DNA from: Helicoverpa zea
Lineage: Eukaryota; Arthropoda; Insecta; Lepidoptera; Noctuidae
Direction: 5' to 3'
Length of the DNA stretch: 64,000 nucleotides
Assembly: GCF_022581195.2 (NCBI RefSeq)
Contig: NC_061482.1
Span: 11,408,001 to 11,472,000, forward strand
Each line of letters starts with the position of its first letter. Within the stretch, counting starts at the first letter, position 1. Of the stretch, positions 46,101 through 61,100 are shown piece after piece. The notes beneath the pieces are model-generated. The model was not told the origin of the DNA and ran no database searches. It saw nothing but the letters and a program-made list of their open reading frames with translations. The position numbers were made by a program, and so were the translations under genes.

Positions 46101-49100
46101 TATAACTAAATGGCTGTCAGTTTTGTTTTATGAAAGAAACCGAACCAGCAAGTGTTTTGTTTCGTTTCGTGGAAACTACCTATATCCTGTACCCGGATAA
46201 AATATGTATAGTATGTCACGTGGGGATTGTGTAGCTTTCCAAATCGATTTAGTTGTTTCGAAGACTTTATTTACAAACAAGTAATTGTTTTATCTTCATA
46301 GGTAGATAATATTAATATTAATTTAGATAAAAACCGGCTAAATGAGAGTAGTAGGTACTGGTGCGCAAGTAATAGTACATAAAAACATTGACCTCTTTAC
46401 TTCATAGCGAAGATATTATAAATAAAATATAGTTGTGCACAGTCACATTCCAGTTCCCTTAAAAAAGAAGAGTTATATGAAAAAAATATTGGAATTTTTA
46501 TTCGCAATAAAAACATGCAATTGCGTCAAATTACTGACGGCTCGTTGTAATACTATCTCCACGAGATGCCAAAAAATACAAGTTTAGGAGCTACTTTCAT
46601 TTTCGCACAAACATTACACAATAGGTCCGTTACAAAGCAGTGTTATTATGACGTCCAAAGTTATTCGCCTTTTATGTATTACTAGCCGTTTTCCCGCGGT
46701 TTCACCCGCGTCCCGTGGGAACTACTTCCCATACCGGGATAAAAAGTAGCCTATAGCTTTCCTCGATAAATGGGCTATCTAACAATGAAAGAAATTTTCA
46801 AATCGGACCAGTAGTTCCTTGAAACAAACAAACTCTTCAGCTTTATAATATTAGTATAGATAGATTAGTATAGAGACTTAGGTAGGTAGGTATTTATAGT
46901 GTAAGTTACATTTTGCTTTGGGTAACTAATAAGTAAGTATCTCTTACCGTCGGTATCGACATCGTCTCTCTGGAATTTCGGTGTTCAATTTGTTGATTAT
47001 ATAGATTGCTTTACAAGAGTCAAATCTCACGCAATTCAAGTAGCCTAAAATACAACACCTTTTGAATGTGTATTTTACAAAAGTCAGCCCCCAAGTTAAA
47101 AAGTCATGAGCTTACATTTTGGATAAACCGGCCAAGTGTGAGTCGGACTCGCGCACGAAGGGTTCCGTACTATATCTATAAAACGTTCCATAAATATATT
47201 ATTTATTTTATGCTAGTTTTCAGTAGGTATTTGTCGTTATAGCGGCAACAGAAATACATCATCTCTGAAAATTTGAAATGAGATACAGCCTGGTGACAGA
47301 CGGACAGAGGAGCGAAAACAATAGGGTCCTGTTTTACCCTTTGGGTACGGAACCCTAAAAAGGAGCGGCTAGTTGAATGTTTATTAATTACCTACCGCTA
47401 ATCCTCTTGCTAGAACATTTGGCCTTGCATACGCCAATATGGATGATGAACAAGTTACCTATAATTACTACCTAACGTTAGACACATGTGGCCTTACTAC
47501 AAAAACTTTAACACCTGTTTTACACTTGTCTAAAAAATGTGTGGTTGCAAAATGAACCATATGTCAACGTCATAATTTGACATTTTTTTAGACAAGGCAT
47601 AAACTGACGTTTAAAAGTTTTTGTGGTAAGACGGATGTAATTTAGTGGCACCTACTTACATTTGTACTGGAAACAGATGCCAATCGCAATTATTCGCAAT
47701 TCCGATGCTTATGGGCATCTTCGTTAAATGTAATCTGACCTAGCCTAGCTTATTCACTGAAGATGAATTATATTAGTGTAAACCAGCTCGTTAGAGCTAT
47801 ATATATAATAGATATCTATATTAATACCTACTTATATTATAAAGCTGAAAAGTTTGTTTGTTCGAACGCGCTAATCTCAGGAAGTACTGATCTGATTTGA
47901 AAAATTATTTCAATGCTAGATAGTCCATTTATCGAGGAAGGCTATTTATATGCTACTTTTTAAGGGTTCATGCAGAGGTTCCCGCGGGATGCGAAGAAGC
48001 TAGGTTATAATAATTATAATGTTCAGTGTCTCGGAGAAAATAGTTACATACATAAAAACCTTCGTCCTGACTGACTTATCAGCGTGCACGTCTGATGTGT
48101 ACTAGCAAATGTCTATTATTATGATGAATTTGCGTTTGAATTTTTTTTTAATTAAAATAATATCATAAGGTTTCCACCGATATCCCTTCATCAACATCTT
48201 AGCACACAATCTCACTGAGTCCATAAAAAAGTAAGGCGATAATTTTCAGTAAAATAAAATTAATTAAATACTATTATAAATCTACATTCCAAAATAAATC
48301 TTGAATTAACAAATGCCGATGGTTGTTGATCTCATTACATTACTCACGGTTAGCACATGGCATCTTTTCACGCTTTGTGCGCACGCATCCGTCATTACGC
48401 AATCATTTGTATACACAACAACCTGTAACTAAAGTCTTATGTTCTGTCTAAATTTTGCTATATCTGTAGCAGCCTCTTCAACCGGCAAAACTCGGGGATT
48501 GAGCATTCCCAGCAGTGAGACTGCAGGCTTTATTTTCCGGCCAACTATTAGCCGAACATCGGCCGACATTTGGTCTGACCGCTAAGATTGAGGGTCATTG
48601 TGATACCTATCAATATTTTTACTTCGACAGATACAGAGACATTCCATGCATCTCCAGAGAATGAGCCCCATGACACTATGTATATCGGTCTTCTAAGCCC
48701 TAAGTTCATCAACAACATTAACGTACATTGAAAATCGAAAGCAAAAATTCAAAGCTATAGCCGTTGTTTTAAGAAACTGACGTTTAACTCTTGGATAAAC
48801 TTTGTCTTAAAAGTGTGCAGTCTGCGAGGGTCTTAAACAAGTCCTCCGACTTTCCAAACTCATAACATAACTCTGATCACAAATCATATGATATAGAAGT
48901 ACCTACAAAATAATATTTTGTTGTGTCATCGACGTAAAACAGAAACAATGGGAATCCCCACTCCACTCACCTAAGCATCTGCGGGACGAATGAGTATTTT
49001 ACTGTAAACCGGATCTTAATTATCTTAGCTAAGAACATAACCTTGGCCAACTAATATTGGCACAAAAAATGTAAAGTAGGTAAATATTGACGTTTTTAAA

Positions 49101-52100
49101 TTGAGTGATCCATAGATTGATAGTGAGGAAATAAATAGGAGTATTATCAATGAGGTTTTTACAAAAACGAGTAAGTATACTATGAAGGAAGTATAAAGTA
49201 CCCTAAGATTTCCTAGGATGGATAGAAAGTTCCAGCCGATTATAGGCATCAAAACGCGCTTTCCAATCTATAACAGACATAAAATTTAAAATATAATAGG
49301 TTCAGTAAACTATGTGAAAGTAACAATAGCAGAAAATGATTGAGTGTTATTCTTTTACAATCGAACCTACAACCAGAGATGACTACATTTCTGCCTACTA
49401 CCTAACCGCAAAGATGACAATAAAATACATGTATTAAAATAATAAACTGACTAGACTCAATATGGTCCAGCTGATACCGCTAAAAATAACGTGGATGATA
49501 ATCGGCTTTATAATTCTATTGTTAAAATAAACAGACCATTACTATAACCAGTTATCATAGACAATAATAGACTAGGAATAGAACAACTCGCCTAGGATCA
49601 ACAATTGCAAAATGTTGAATTATCTATATCACCCACTTCTAGCATAGGCCCACAGGATAGATCAGTAGCAGATGTCTATACTGTTATTACTCCAGAAAGA
49701 TCAATTATAATGGGTGATTACCAACTGATGAGAATATAGCATATTCTTGCTAGTTTTAAGTAGTGGGTTTATAAGCAGGTGATCTCGTAGCTATCGACAA
49801 TGATCTTATGAACAACACGATTTAACACCTATTACAGTAACACAAGACTTTAACTATCCAACCGACGTTGTGGGTGTTGAAGAATGAAGTGTCAGACTTT
49901 TACTTACTTTCCCACCATGTTCCTTCTTGAGCCCTTTGTGTACTTTGGCCGCGGTAGCTCTTGCTAACAAGACAACAGCTCTACTGTCATTATGATTGCT
50001 GTTTAAAGTTTAACTTCATCATCTCCCGAGCCTTATCCCCTCATCCGAGGTTCGGCTTGTTTAAAGTTTGAGCTCTGAATGAAATATACCTGATGTCTAT
50101 TTTCTTCTTTTCCAGCAATTCTATCACTGTACCTCCGAGACAAATTGGGGTACAGTGACAATGGAGCCACGGTCATCTACCACGTGTTCACTATGTTCGC
50201 CTACTTCTTTCCCCTTCTCGGTGCCATGATTGCTGATGGCTGGCTCGGGAGGTTTAGGCAAGTATACTTTTTCATGTATATAGAGAATCTCTTTTATCCA
50301 TTTGTATCATAATGGTAGACGCTTCTCTATAAGCTGTAAAACAACAACACAAGAAATCAATAACAATTCAGATCTTTATGAACACTGTGTTTATTTTTTT
50401 TTCAGAACTATACTGTATTTATCGTTAGTGTATGCAGCTGGAAGTACATTAATATCAATCAGTGCAATGCCACAACTGAACATACCTACAATGTGAGTAT
50501 GCATTTTATAATTTAACTAGCTGTTGCCCGCAACTTCGTCTGCGTGGGCAATATAGAATAGTCAAAATACTACTTATCCCGTAGGTGCATTCTTTCACGT
50601 GACAGTATAATTAGGATTAGCACTTAGCAGTCGCATAGATTCATTGATCAAGGTTGTGTTGTGGATGTGACCATTTATCTAAACAAAAGAAGTAAAGTTT
50701 GTGACGTTGTGAATATCTCTGGATCTAGTCAGCCAATTTGGAAAATTATTACGTATGGTGCGTAAGTAATTTTCACAGGAAACAGTTATAATCTATGTCT
50801 ATATGCTTTGATCTCAGTGGCATGCACTTAGAGAGGCCTATGTCCAGCAGTGGACTGCGATAGGCTGATGATGATGATGATATGCTTTGAGTCTGACAAA
50901 GCTGTCATTTGTACATTTTCTGCAGCTGCTGCGACTAATCAGAAGCCAGAAAGTCTGTCAGTCTTACCATGGATGTCGGCTTGTGTAGTTGACTGGATTG
51001 AAGATAGGTAGATAGGTAGTCGCTCCAAGCAAAATATTGGTACTCAAACAGATTCGGTGACTGGAAGCCAACACCAACATAGTTGGGGAATAGCCGGATG
51101 GATGATAAAATGAGTCATCATCATCAGCAGGCGCATAGGGTAGGATAGTTTCACTACTGGGGAGAAACACTTGTATGACGGGGATTTTCTGTGCACTTAC
51201 TCACTATGGTAAGGCTGACCCCACATTAGGCGTGCGCGATCCTCGGGCGTGTGAGTAGCGCGGGCGTCGCGAGCACGCTGCATGAACGTCGCGTTTTGCT
51301 GCCCTGCGGCATGTGTGAAGAGTGCAAGCGACGCGGCGCTCGAGTTGCGTTCTTACCCCTTCGCCTGCTATCCCCGCCACCCGCTAAACGCCTTAGCAGT
51401 TAAACGTCAAGGAGAGCGGCGCGTGCGCGCCGCGACCTCGCTGTAGGTAAATGCCGCAGGGCAGCAAAACGCGACGTTCATGAAGCGTGCTCGCGACGCC
51501 CGCGCTACTCACACGCCCGAGGATCGCGCACGCCTAATGTGGGGGAGGCCTAAGCCGGGACTCCACCGAAATGTTTGCATTAGTTCACGAATAGGCAAAA
51601 TGTACGTATCTGTGAGAGTCCACTTCATGTGTTCGTACTTGAAACCTGCAGTTTTGCCAAGATTTACAAAATGTACGCTCTCAATTTGTCATTTCTTGGT
51701 GGAGCCAGCAAATCAAAAGAAACAAAAGTGTTGTATACTGGGAGTCACTACCGCACACCAGGAAAATTTCGCTCTTGCGTTTATATACCATATTTTGTGT
51801 CACACGTAAACAGGACGACAGTAAGTAAAAAAAGTCCACCGAAAAACTTTCAAAGATCTGATGAACGAACAAATCAGACCTGACTTGGTCAACTGGGGCC
51901 AATCAGAGCTCTATGAAGCGATCATATGCTTTGGCTCCTACTGTTATTGTGGTTTCTGAAAATTTATTCACCTCATTCAACGATGAATGTAATTCTGATG
52001 GTACTATTAAGAACACTTGCTTAGCGCAGAAGCTGACGTTGGCAGGTCGACTCTTTTGACTTCTCGAATAGGATACCATTGGTTTTTGTGCAATGCACAC

Positions 52101-55100
52101 CTGCAACGCATGCTGGATTAGGATAGGATACAGGTGGATAGGATTTGCAACAGAAAACAATTCTGTCTTTGTGATTGAATGACATCAAACGTAGTTTTAT
52201 ATAAAAGGTGTTTTTTTAGACTTGGCTCGGGTCTTACTGAGACTGTTCGTAATCGTGACCAGTGCATTTGCGATCAGAAGTTGAAAGTAAGCATGTGTCT
52301 GGTATGCGACGCGCAATTTGTACGTTTTCAGACGCATAAAGCATTTTACGTGTGTATGGTATTAAATCGAGAAAGCTCCCATTTCTTATCTGCACTTTGT
52401 ATCTGGGCTTGTTCTTAAAGCTACAGAATCCTACATTACCTACCTACCTCACGCTTAGCAGCACTTGCGAGAGACAGATCCTCCTTTCTTCTAGGATTAA
52501 GTTTACATACTTTGCATCAAAAAAAATAATGAAGGTCTACTTAATACTATTCACTCAAAGTAATTTGTTTTAAGGCCACCACATTAGTGGAAGAGAAGCT
52601 AAACTATGTTTATGAAAACATCCTGATATAAACTCCATCTGTAACTTTAAATGATAATTAATTGTTATACTAAAGTCATCATTTTTGACATAATATTCAA
52701 AAAATAATTTAGATGGCACCGTTTTATATTTGGCTGAGAACTATTATTTTCCTTTCATCAAGGTGATAATTATAATTGGATTTTGATGTGGCACGGCAAA
52801 CTGACAAACACTATTGAAATGTCTATCGAAAAATTACACTACGTGTTAAAATATGGTGAATTACGGAAAATACACAACTCCATCTGTTGAAATAATAATC
52901 CTCTATAAAGAATGTATGGTAATTTATTGTCATTTACCACCTCGCTCCTTTGACAAATTTTATGTATTTTATTTAACACAGATTACCACAGATGGAGCTA
53001 CTTTAACCTTGGCTAAACACAATTTTAATTTTTTTTTTCTTCCGAAGTTACTTATGAAGGTGTGATTTTCTGTGTAAAGGTTAATAATAGGCCGATCAAC
53101 TAATATAAGTACAACATTCAAATGTACAGTTTTGACAAACAGATTGCGTGTCGTAATAATTTACATCTTGAATTCACAAAATTAATCATATCTTTTGATA
53201 GAGTGAATCGATTTCGATGAAACAAAAACTAAGTAATACCCCAAGTTACGTAGAATTTTTTTATATAAGCATTGTCTGCATTGAATTCGTAGGTTTTACG
53301 TGAATCCCGAACGAACAAACAGATAAACAGATAAACAGACAAACAGACAAACAGACAAACAGACAAAAATGACAAAAATGATGGAAATGGGTTCTGTTAG
53401 TTATCCTTTAACATGCTGGCTATTTTTTTTGCCAATTTCTTCAATGTACAAAAATTACTTTTCTACAGATTTATTATATGTATAGATGTCTTGAAAGTTT
53501 GAAACTTAGTATCTGCAAGCCTATTTTCAATCCCATCAGTTGCTTCATCTCTTTGTAAGAAAAGAGACCACCAATCAGTTAAATAGTATCATAAGGCTAT
53601 TGATGCTGATGACATAGCATTATAAAGCAGTAGACTATACAAATGTATCTTTCAAAAAAAAATCTATACCTTTGGAAAAGGAAACCTTAAATATATTTTT
53701 GAAAATCTTAAGTTAACATGAAGATGTAAATGCACAATGGACGCGAATACAATGTAAAAGAATCAATTGTACTCGATGCATTCTGCAAACGCCATAGTTT
53801 AACTTATCAGCTGTTTGAACACCATTAAACTATCCGGTTTACCTGTTCATGTCCTTGTGTTATGATAACGATGACAAACTAATGACCTCTGAGATGTGTT
53901 GAACCGCGCACAGCTTTTTAGAACGTTTTCCTTGAATCAAACCACGGTCGTATCAATGGCTATTCTATTGTTTTAGTTTATTCTATTAATCAAAACTGGA
54001 TTATTTTTTTATTGGCGTAAATACTAAATGAATTAATTCTTCGCTGCCTTTTTATTTTCTATAGTTTCGCGTGTGACCATTATCTCACCTGATGGTCAGC
54101 GACGACGTGGTCGAAGATGGATCACGCTTGCCTAGAAGTATCTTAATCACTCTTCACTTATAGAATCCGTTTAAAAAATCTGCATTACTTATCATAGAAC
54201 TAAAACAATAAATTAGTCATAAAGAAATAACGAACGTTTTCCTAAAACTGTTTGCTTTTCTTACAGGGAGTTCACGATCTTAGCCCTTCTGCTAATAGCA
54301 TTCGGTACAGGAGGTATCAAACCTTGTGTTTCCGCCTTCGGTGGGGACCAGTTCAAGTTACCCGAGCAGGAGAGATACTTGGGGTATTTCTTCTCCCTAT
54401 TCTACTTCGCCATCAATGCTGGAAGCCTGATATCAACGTTCTTGACGCCCATCTTGAGAGCTGATGTTCACTGCTTTGGGGATAATGACTGCTACTCCCT
54501 GGCTTTCGGCGTTCCAGGGATATTGATGATTGTTTCTATAAGTAAGTACTAGAGTGGAAATAAACTCTACGCTTTACGCCTAAATATTTTGCCTCTTGTG
54601 CCCAAATTGATGAATTAGAAAAAGCACTGTAAGGCATACTATTCGTTGAGTTTTATTTTTTTTTCAAATTAAGTTTTCTGCTTTGAAACTTTGATTTATT
54701 TTATATTTGGCTGGAGTAGGTAGTCCTAAAAAAAAAATAAACAGGGCCTAACCACTAAACACTTATTTTTTATGATCTGTAATTATTATTAAACCCCAAG
54801 AACTGTAAAAATCATTAGAATACAGCAAATAACATGCTTCATCGTATTTTGAAGATTCGCAATTAAATAAAGTCTTTTCATAAATGAATTACCGACAAAA
54901 TTGAAGAAAACGAAATTGAACGCTTTACTACACAATCTAATAATATAGTCTCATAAATTACACTGTCGAAAAATCCTCAATTTAATATTAAATCATTTTA
55001 ATCACTTTTCTTACGGAAATTATAAGCATTTCACATACAATATACTTATATAGAAAGGCTGCGTAAATAACGCGCGTTCTTATCGTGATTTCATGAATAA

Positions 55101-58100
55101 TTCCACTATTTAAGTATTCAATAATATTTTTAATCTATTAAACATAATTTTTCATACGTATTCTTATAAAAATATATTGTAAATAACACGGTAGCCTTTA
55201 TTCCTTCATACATTTCGGTGTTTGTTAGTAAGATCGATAGATGGCGTTGCTCCGAGTAAGCTCGAAATTGAATCGCGGTATGGTTACGTTCACAACTCGA
55301 ATGATATCCAGTAGGGTTCATCAGACAATTTACCTTGCTAATAGCTTTATTCTTCTCCTTGCTTTGCTTTATATTCCAAAGATTGGATAAATTTTTGAAC
55401 GGGTTTTTTAGTACTAAGGTAAGGTACTAACAAAGCCCTAATTTGACACATAATCGTTTTAGTGAAACTCCATGAAGGTTTCGCTTTAGATTCATTTCAT
55501 TATTTCCATGGTCTTGACGATCAGCGCCGCGTGTATATTGTTGGAACTAAAATTTATCCCTCATTCTTAGATCGTTTCGTGAGATATTTTGTTTCCCAAA
55601 AAACATTCTGGGCATGTATTTTTACAATATTACAGTAATTTTAACTTTTTGTATTGATAATTTAAAGCAGTATGATAATCGTTAATCTATTGACAATAAT
55701 TAATGTATAATGGATTATGAATAAGAGAAGTATATTAATAATTATGTAGTTATTTATTTTATTGATGTATTTTTGTTTGCAGTATTCTTCGTAGCTGGCA
55801 AGAAACTTTATATAATCAAGAAGCCTGCCGGCAATGTACTCGGAAAAGTGTCCACTTGCATAGGTGTAAGTTTATTTCAGTTTAGATTTTTTATTAAAGT
55901 GGTTCATTAACTTTATTTTATAATGTCAAATATACCTGCATGTTTTCGCACATTTTCAATAGTTTTTCAGTAAAGTGTCTCTAATTTAATTAGGAATGTA
56001 GACTAGTTTCATTAATTTATAAATGCAGGCAAAATCGGGCCATTCGTTTTCGAGTTTTGCTTGACAACATCGTATCAATTTTGTTTTTATTTATAAGATA
56101 ACAATGACGTTATACAATTTTATATCACGTCATGTAGGTACAATATGTTTTTTAGTCTTTTGAAAAGATATTTTGGTGGATACAAAATGTTTGAGTGAAC
56201 TACTATAGGACAACAAAGTACTTCAGATTTACCCAGATAAAGTCTGTAACATGGTTGCTAAGCTGTTGGATATTGATTTATCAGATAAATCATTTTAGGA
56301 CAGGGCCATACAATATGTCGGAATGAATTCACTGAAATATTTATTTTTTAAATTTTATTAAGTTACTGTATAAACAATGGACAACGGCGATTAAGGAACT
56401 TCTATGCTTCTACATATTAGACATGCTTAACAATGGCTTTCAAGACTTTCTCCAAATGCAATAATGCATACGCCATACTAAAAGCTATGACTGAACTCTT
56501 TTCAAAACAATTGTATTATATTGCTTGCTATTTTATTACTTATATTATAAATTTCTATAGCTTCCCTAATTTCCCAGATTTCATAATTTCGTAAATAAAT
56601 GATGAATTAAACAGATTGCACATAAACTGTGCAAAACGCCAGAACTACAGCATAATTATTTATCAGTAAGGCCAATTTCTGTCATGAATTAATTTCTGCG
56701 TTATGAAGCTAGGCTTCATAATATAGCATAGGAATAAATCAATAAGTGTCATTATCAGGATTACCGCTTTGATATGGAAAAGCTGGCCAGAATTTAATGC
56801 ATAGTATAGTATAGTAAATATACATGTATTTTTTTCTAGAATGAATTACAATAGTTACGTTACTTACAGTTTTTTTGTAGTATTCGATTAAAAATGAGAA
56901 CGTGTTGCCATTTTTATTAGGGTTCCGTACCCAAAGGGTAAACGGGACCCTATTGTTTTCGCTCCTCTGTTGTCCGTCCGTCTGTCACCAAGCTGTATCT
57001 CATGAACCATGATGGTTAGAGAGTTGAAATTTTCACAAATGGTGTATTTCTGTTGCCACTATAACCAGAAATACTGAAAACTAGAATAAAAAAATATTTT
57101 GGGGGGCTCCCCATACAAAAAACGTTTTTTTTTTTGCTCATTTTCTAAATAATGGTGCGGAGCCCTTCGTGCGCGATTCCGACTTGCACTTGGCCGGTTT
57201 TTATGTTTTTTTCGTCAAGGTACATCGTTATTGACATTAGTTTCTTATTTAATATATCATGACTTTTGGTTAGTTTTATTGCGACAGTCTATTTAACTGA
57301 ATCGTACTTGGTTATGACTATATACAACATGTAACTTAATTAACGCACATCCTGAAATTAGTTTGTTCGATTACTGAATCGATTTATATCATTTTTAATA
57401 TAGGTAATTTTTTATCCCAAAAACAATTAAAAGTTCGGAAATTATTGTCATATTAATCATGTACAGTCAAAACAAATTCAAATAGACCGTAACTCAAAGT
57501 AATAAGACTTCGTGTATTGTCGGCTTTTTCCGTAGTTTCGTTATGTTGTGTCGAGTCGAGCGGATATTTGCGTGCGTAGTAGTATGACCAAAAAGTTCTC
57601 CAAGAATTGGTATAACTTATTTAGTAAATAACCATGCATTTACATGTTAAATTAAAAATTCAGTGTATGTATTATGATTATAACATAATATTCTAATTGG
57701 GGTGTTTGAGGGTGTGCGTTAATTACTTTACATGTTGTATATTAGAATTGGTCACTATTCTATAATTAAGTGCTAATTACCTACGTGAGACTAATTAGCA
57801 GGCATTGTGTTAATTCTGCTAATATTGTCTCATAAATAATTAGCTAGGAGTATTTTGACAGAATTATGACTATGTTCGAGAGTTTCAGCTTCTTATAAGG
57901 GCTGTAAGGCTGTTTTTCTTAGAGGCTGAGAAAAATAGTTGAAAAAATATAACGTGATACATGCTGAATTACTCATTTATTTTATTGTATTTTGTATAAT
58001 TTATAAAAAATTTAGGCATCAGCTATTTCTGTGTTTACATCCGTGGTCTGAGGGAGTTCTCGTACAATCATAACAAGTGCATTTCTTCATATGTTACATT

Positions 58101-61100
58101 TACTTTAATAAGTCCTTTTTTTTATTTTTAGCATGCAGTAGTAAAATCCTGCAAAAGCAAGGAGAAACGTGAGCACTGGCTAGACCACGCTGATGATAAA
58201 TACGATAACAACCTCATTGAAGATGTGAAGTCTTTGCTGAGGGTGCTAGTTCTCTTCATACCGCTGCCAGTCTTCTGGGCTCTGTTCGATCAGCAGGTAA
58301 GGCATTCCTAGTTAAAACTGGCTTTAAAATTTTACACATTATTTGAAACAAATGCCAATTGTTATCAGTCTATGATGATACGATAAAACGTAGTCCTCGC
58401 GTAGAGGTTGCGTAGTCGATACGTAGCGGCAGCGTAGTTTCGTAGACGCGGCGTAGTCATTGCGTAGGCACGGCGTAAAACAAGTCTTCGAGCACGCCTG
58501 CATACAAAAACGATAAGTTTCAATTTAAGAAATTGGAATCACTATTTGTTCAATAAATTAATGGAAAAAAAATTTAAAAGCCTTATCATAAAATAAATAC
58601 TGCCGTTTTTACTTTCCGACTATCATATGATTGAAGACAGATATTTAATTTTTATTTTATTTACAGGGGTCTAGATGGACCTTCCAAGCTGATAGAATGG
58701 AACAAGACATAGGTTCTTGGACGTTAAAGGCTGATCAAATGCAAGTGCTCAACCCACTGCTTATCCTTATATTCATTCCTATTTTCGAAGTTGTAAGTAT
58801 TCTGAACCAAAGTCCATAGTTTATACACTATACAGGACCAGAACAATACTGAAATAATGTATTTTTTTCAGGCTATTTATCCCTTCATGTCTTGGTGCAA
58901 ACTGATAAGGAAACCATTGCATAAAATGATATGGGGTGGTATATTGGCTGCATGTGCGTTTATCATCTCCGGTATTGTAGAACTCAATTTACTGGTAAGA
59001 ATTTTAAAATACGTACCAATATTTATTTTAATAGTTAATTAAACAAAAACAGTACAAACAGTTACCTTCTGCAGGTGCCTTGGTTAATGTTGTACCAATT
59101 CTAAAATAAATAAACGTTTCGTACTTTTACAGCCAACCTACGGCACCCCTGTTTCCGAAGGGATGGCCCAATTGAGGGTCTACAATGGATATAACTGCAC
59201 TTTCACGCTGAATACTGCCACCCTCAACACCCTTGAGAAAAACGCTACCGGCGACTTCCAAATCGGGCCCCTCTCTGTTTACGAGAAGCTCGATATACTC
59301 GCAGATAAATCTGTAGATCTACCTTACTATTTACAAGGAGAGCCTGGCACAGAATGTGCTGATATTGCATACAGCGGATACTTCAATCTCAAGGAACAAA
59401 CTGCAAATTCTTTCTTTATTAATAAAGAAGGCATTTACAATTTCACAGACAATAACGATAAAGCAATCGATGGAGTTAATGTTAGGTAAGTTTTATTAAT
59501 GTATTCTATTTCTACAATCACTACAGTTCGTCATGTCGCGGCTTACAATGTTCTTCTTTATAAAATCGTTCGTAAATGTTATTCCAGAAATCATACACAG
59601 AATTATCTCCTTTAAAATCAGTCTTTGTCATTGATGCTCTTATCAGAAGTACGTTGCTACCATCTAAGGTCATCGTTGGCCATGTTATATTTACATCCTC
59701 ATTGGGAGGGGTAGGGTCACCATATCTTGCAAAATTGGACCATAGTCCCGACATTTGTTTGATGAATGTTTTGTCACGGTTGACGTCTTCACGGGTCATT
59801 TTTACATATTCTTCCCAAAGAGGCTCACACTTGAGCACGTAACATATTTCATCGCCAGTGGCAACGCCATTTATTTGCACTTTTGAATCAGCAATTGAAG
59901 TGCCTTTGACTGCATTTAATCGTCCTCTATAATCAAACTTGTACATATACAACTTAGCGTTAGTACCACCCAGCTGCAAGTAGGTCCTGATAAACTTTAT
60001 TATTGGAAACTTAATAAGATCAGAAGTATATCTCAAGAAACTGTAAAGAGATTTTTCTGAAATTTCATCTTTAAAATACCTAGCTTTTATTTGGTCTGAT
60101 ATGCGTTTATAATCCTGCGAAGTGCTGTTATATTTACATCCATCAGAAAATGGCACCATGAACTTAAAAAACTTTCGAAATAATCTCAGATAGTAAGGGT
60201 TGTGTATAAACGGTATCATTTCGGATATGCTTTCTTGGGTATTGAAACCTATCAGTAAAGGTTTGAGGGTATTACTTTTCATAATATCGTAAAAATCGTT
60301 GGGTGTTTTTGTGAGTAACGCACTCTTAGATTTCGTCTCAAGTATTGGAGTAAATGATACAATAGGTCTTTGATAGTTTTCTACTTCTGAGCGTGTGTAA
60401 ATAGTCTGTGAGGCATCGATCAGAGCTTTAGTTGGTGCATTGCTAATTTTTAAACCGTTTTTACTAAGTTGTTCTGTGAGTCTCTCTCTCTCCAATTTGT
60501 GATCACCTTGCATTATAGAAGCCGAGTATATCGCACCACTTTGTAAAATAACCTTAGAAAACAACTTGCTTGCTTCTGTCATCATTAATAATGATATAAA
60601 AGTAGCCGCTGAATTACTTCCCATTAGAGTTATATTATCTTTATCACCACCAAATTGCTTGATATTCGTTCTGATCCATTTTAAGGCCATGACTATATCC
60701 TTAAGCCCCATGTTCGCATTGGAGTCATCATCGCTAAGTTTTAGAAACCCGAATACACCTATTCGATGCGTCGCGGTTACTAACACTATATCATTGTCGA
60801 CGAGGAAATCTCCTCCGTGTATGTGACTGAAAGATGAGGCAAAAGCGTATCCATGCAGCCAGACAATGACAGGTTTAAGTTCAAACATTTCACTTCTAGG
60901 TATTTCGGGCGTATAAATGTTGAGATACAGACAGTCTTCCACTCCGAACTGGCCGTGTTTGTGAACGATGTGCGCCTGTGCACACGCGCCGTGAAACTCT
61001 CTTGTTGCGTCGTGAATCCCTTCCCATTTTTGAACAGGCTTCGGGTCTTTAAATCTCAATCTTCCGACGGGTGGCTTTGCGTATGGTACAGCATAGAACG

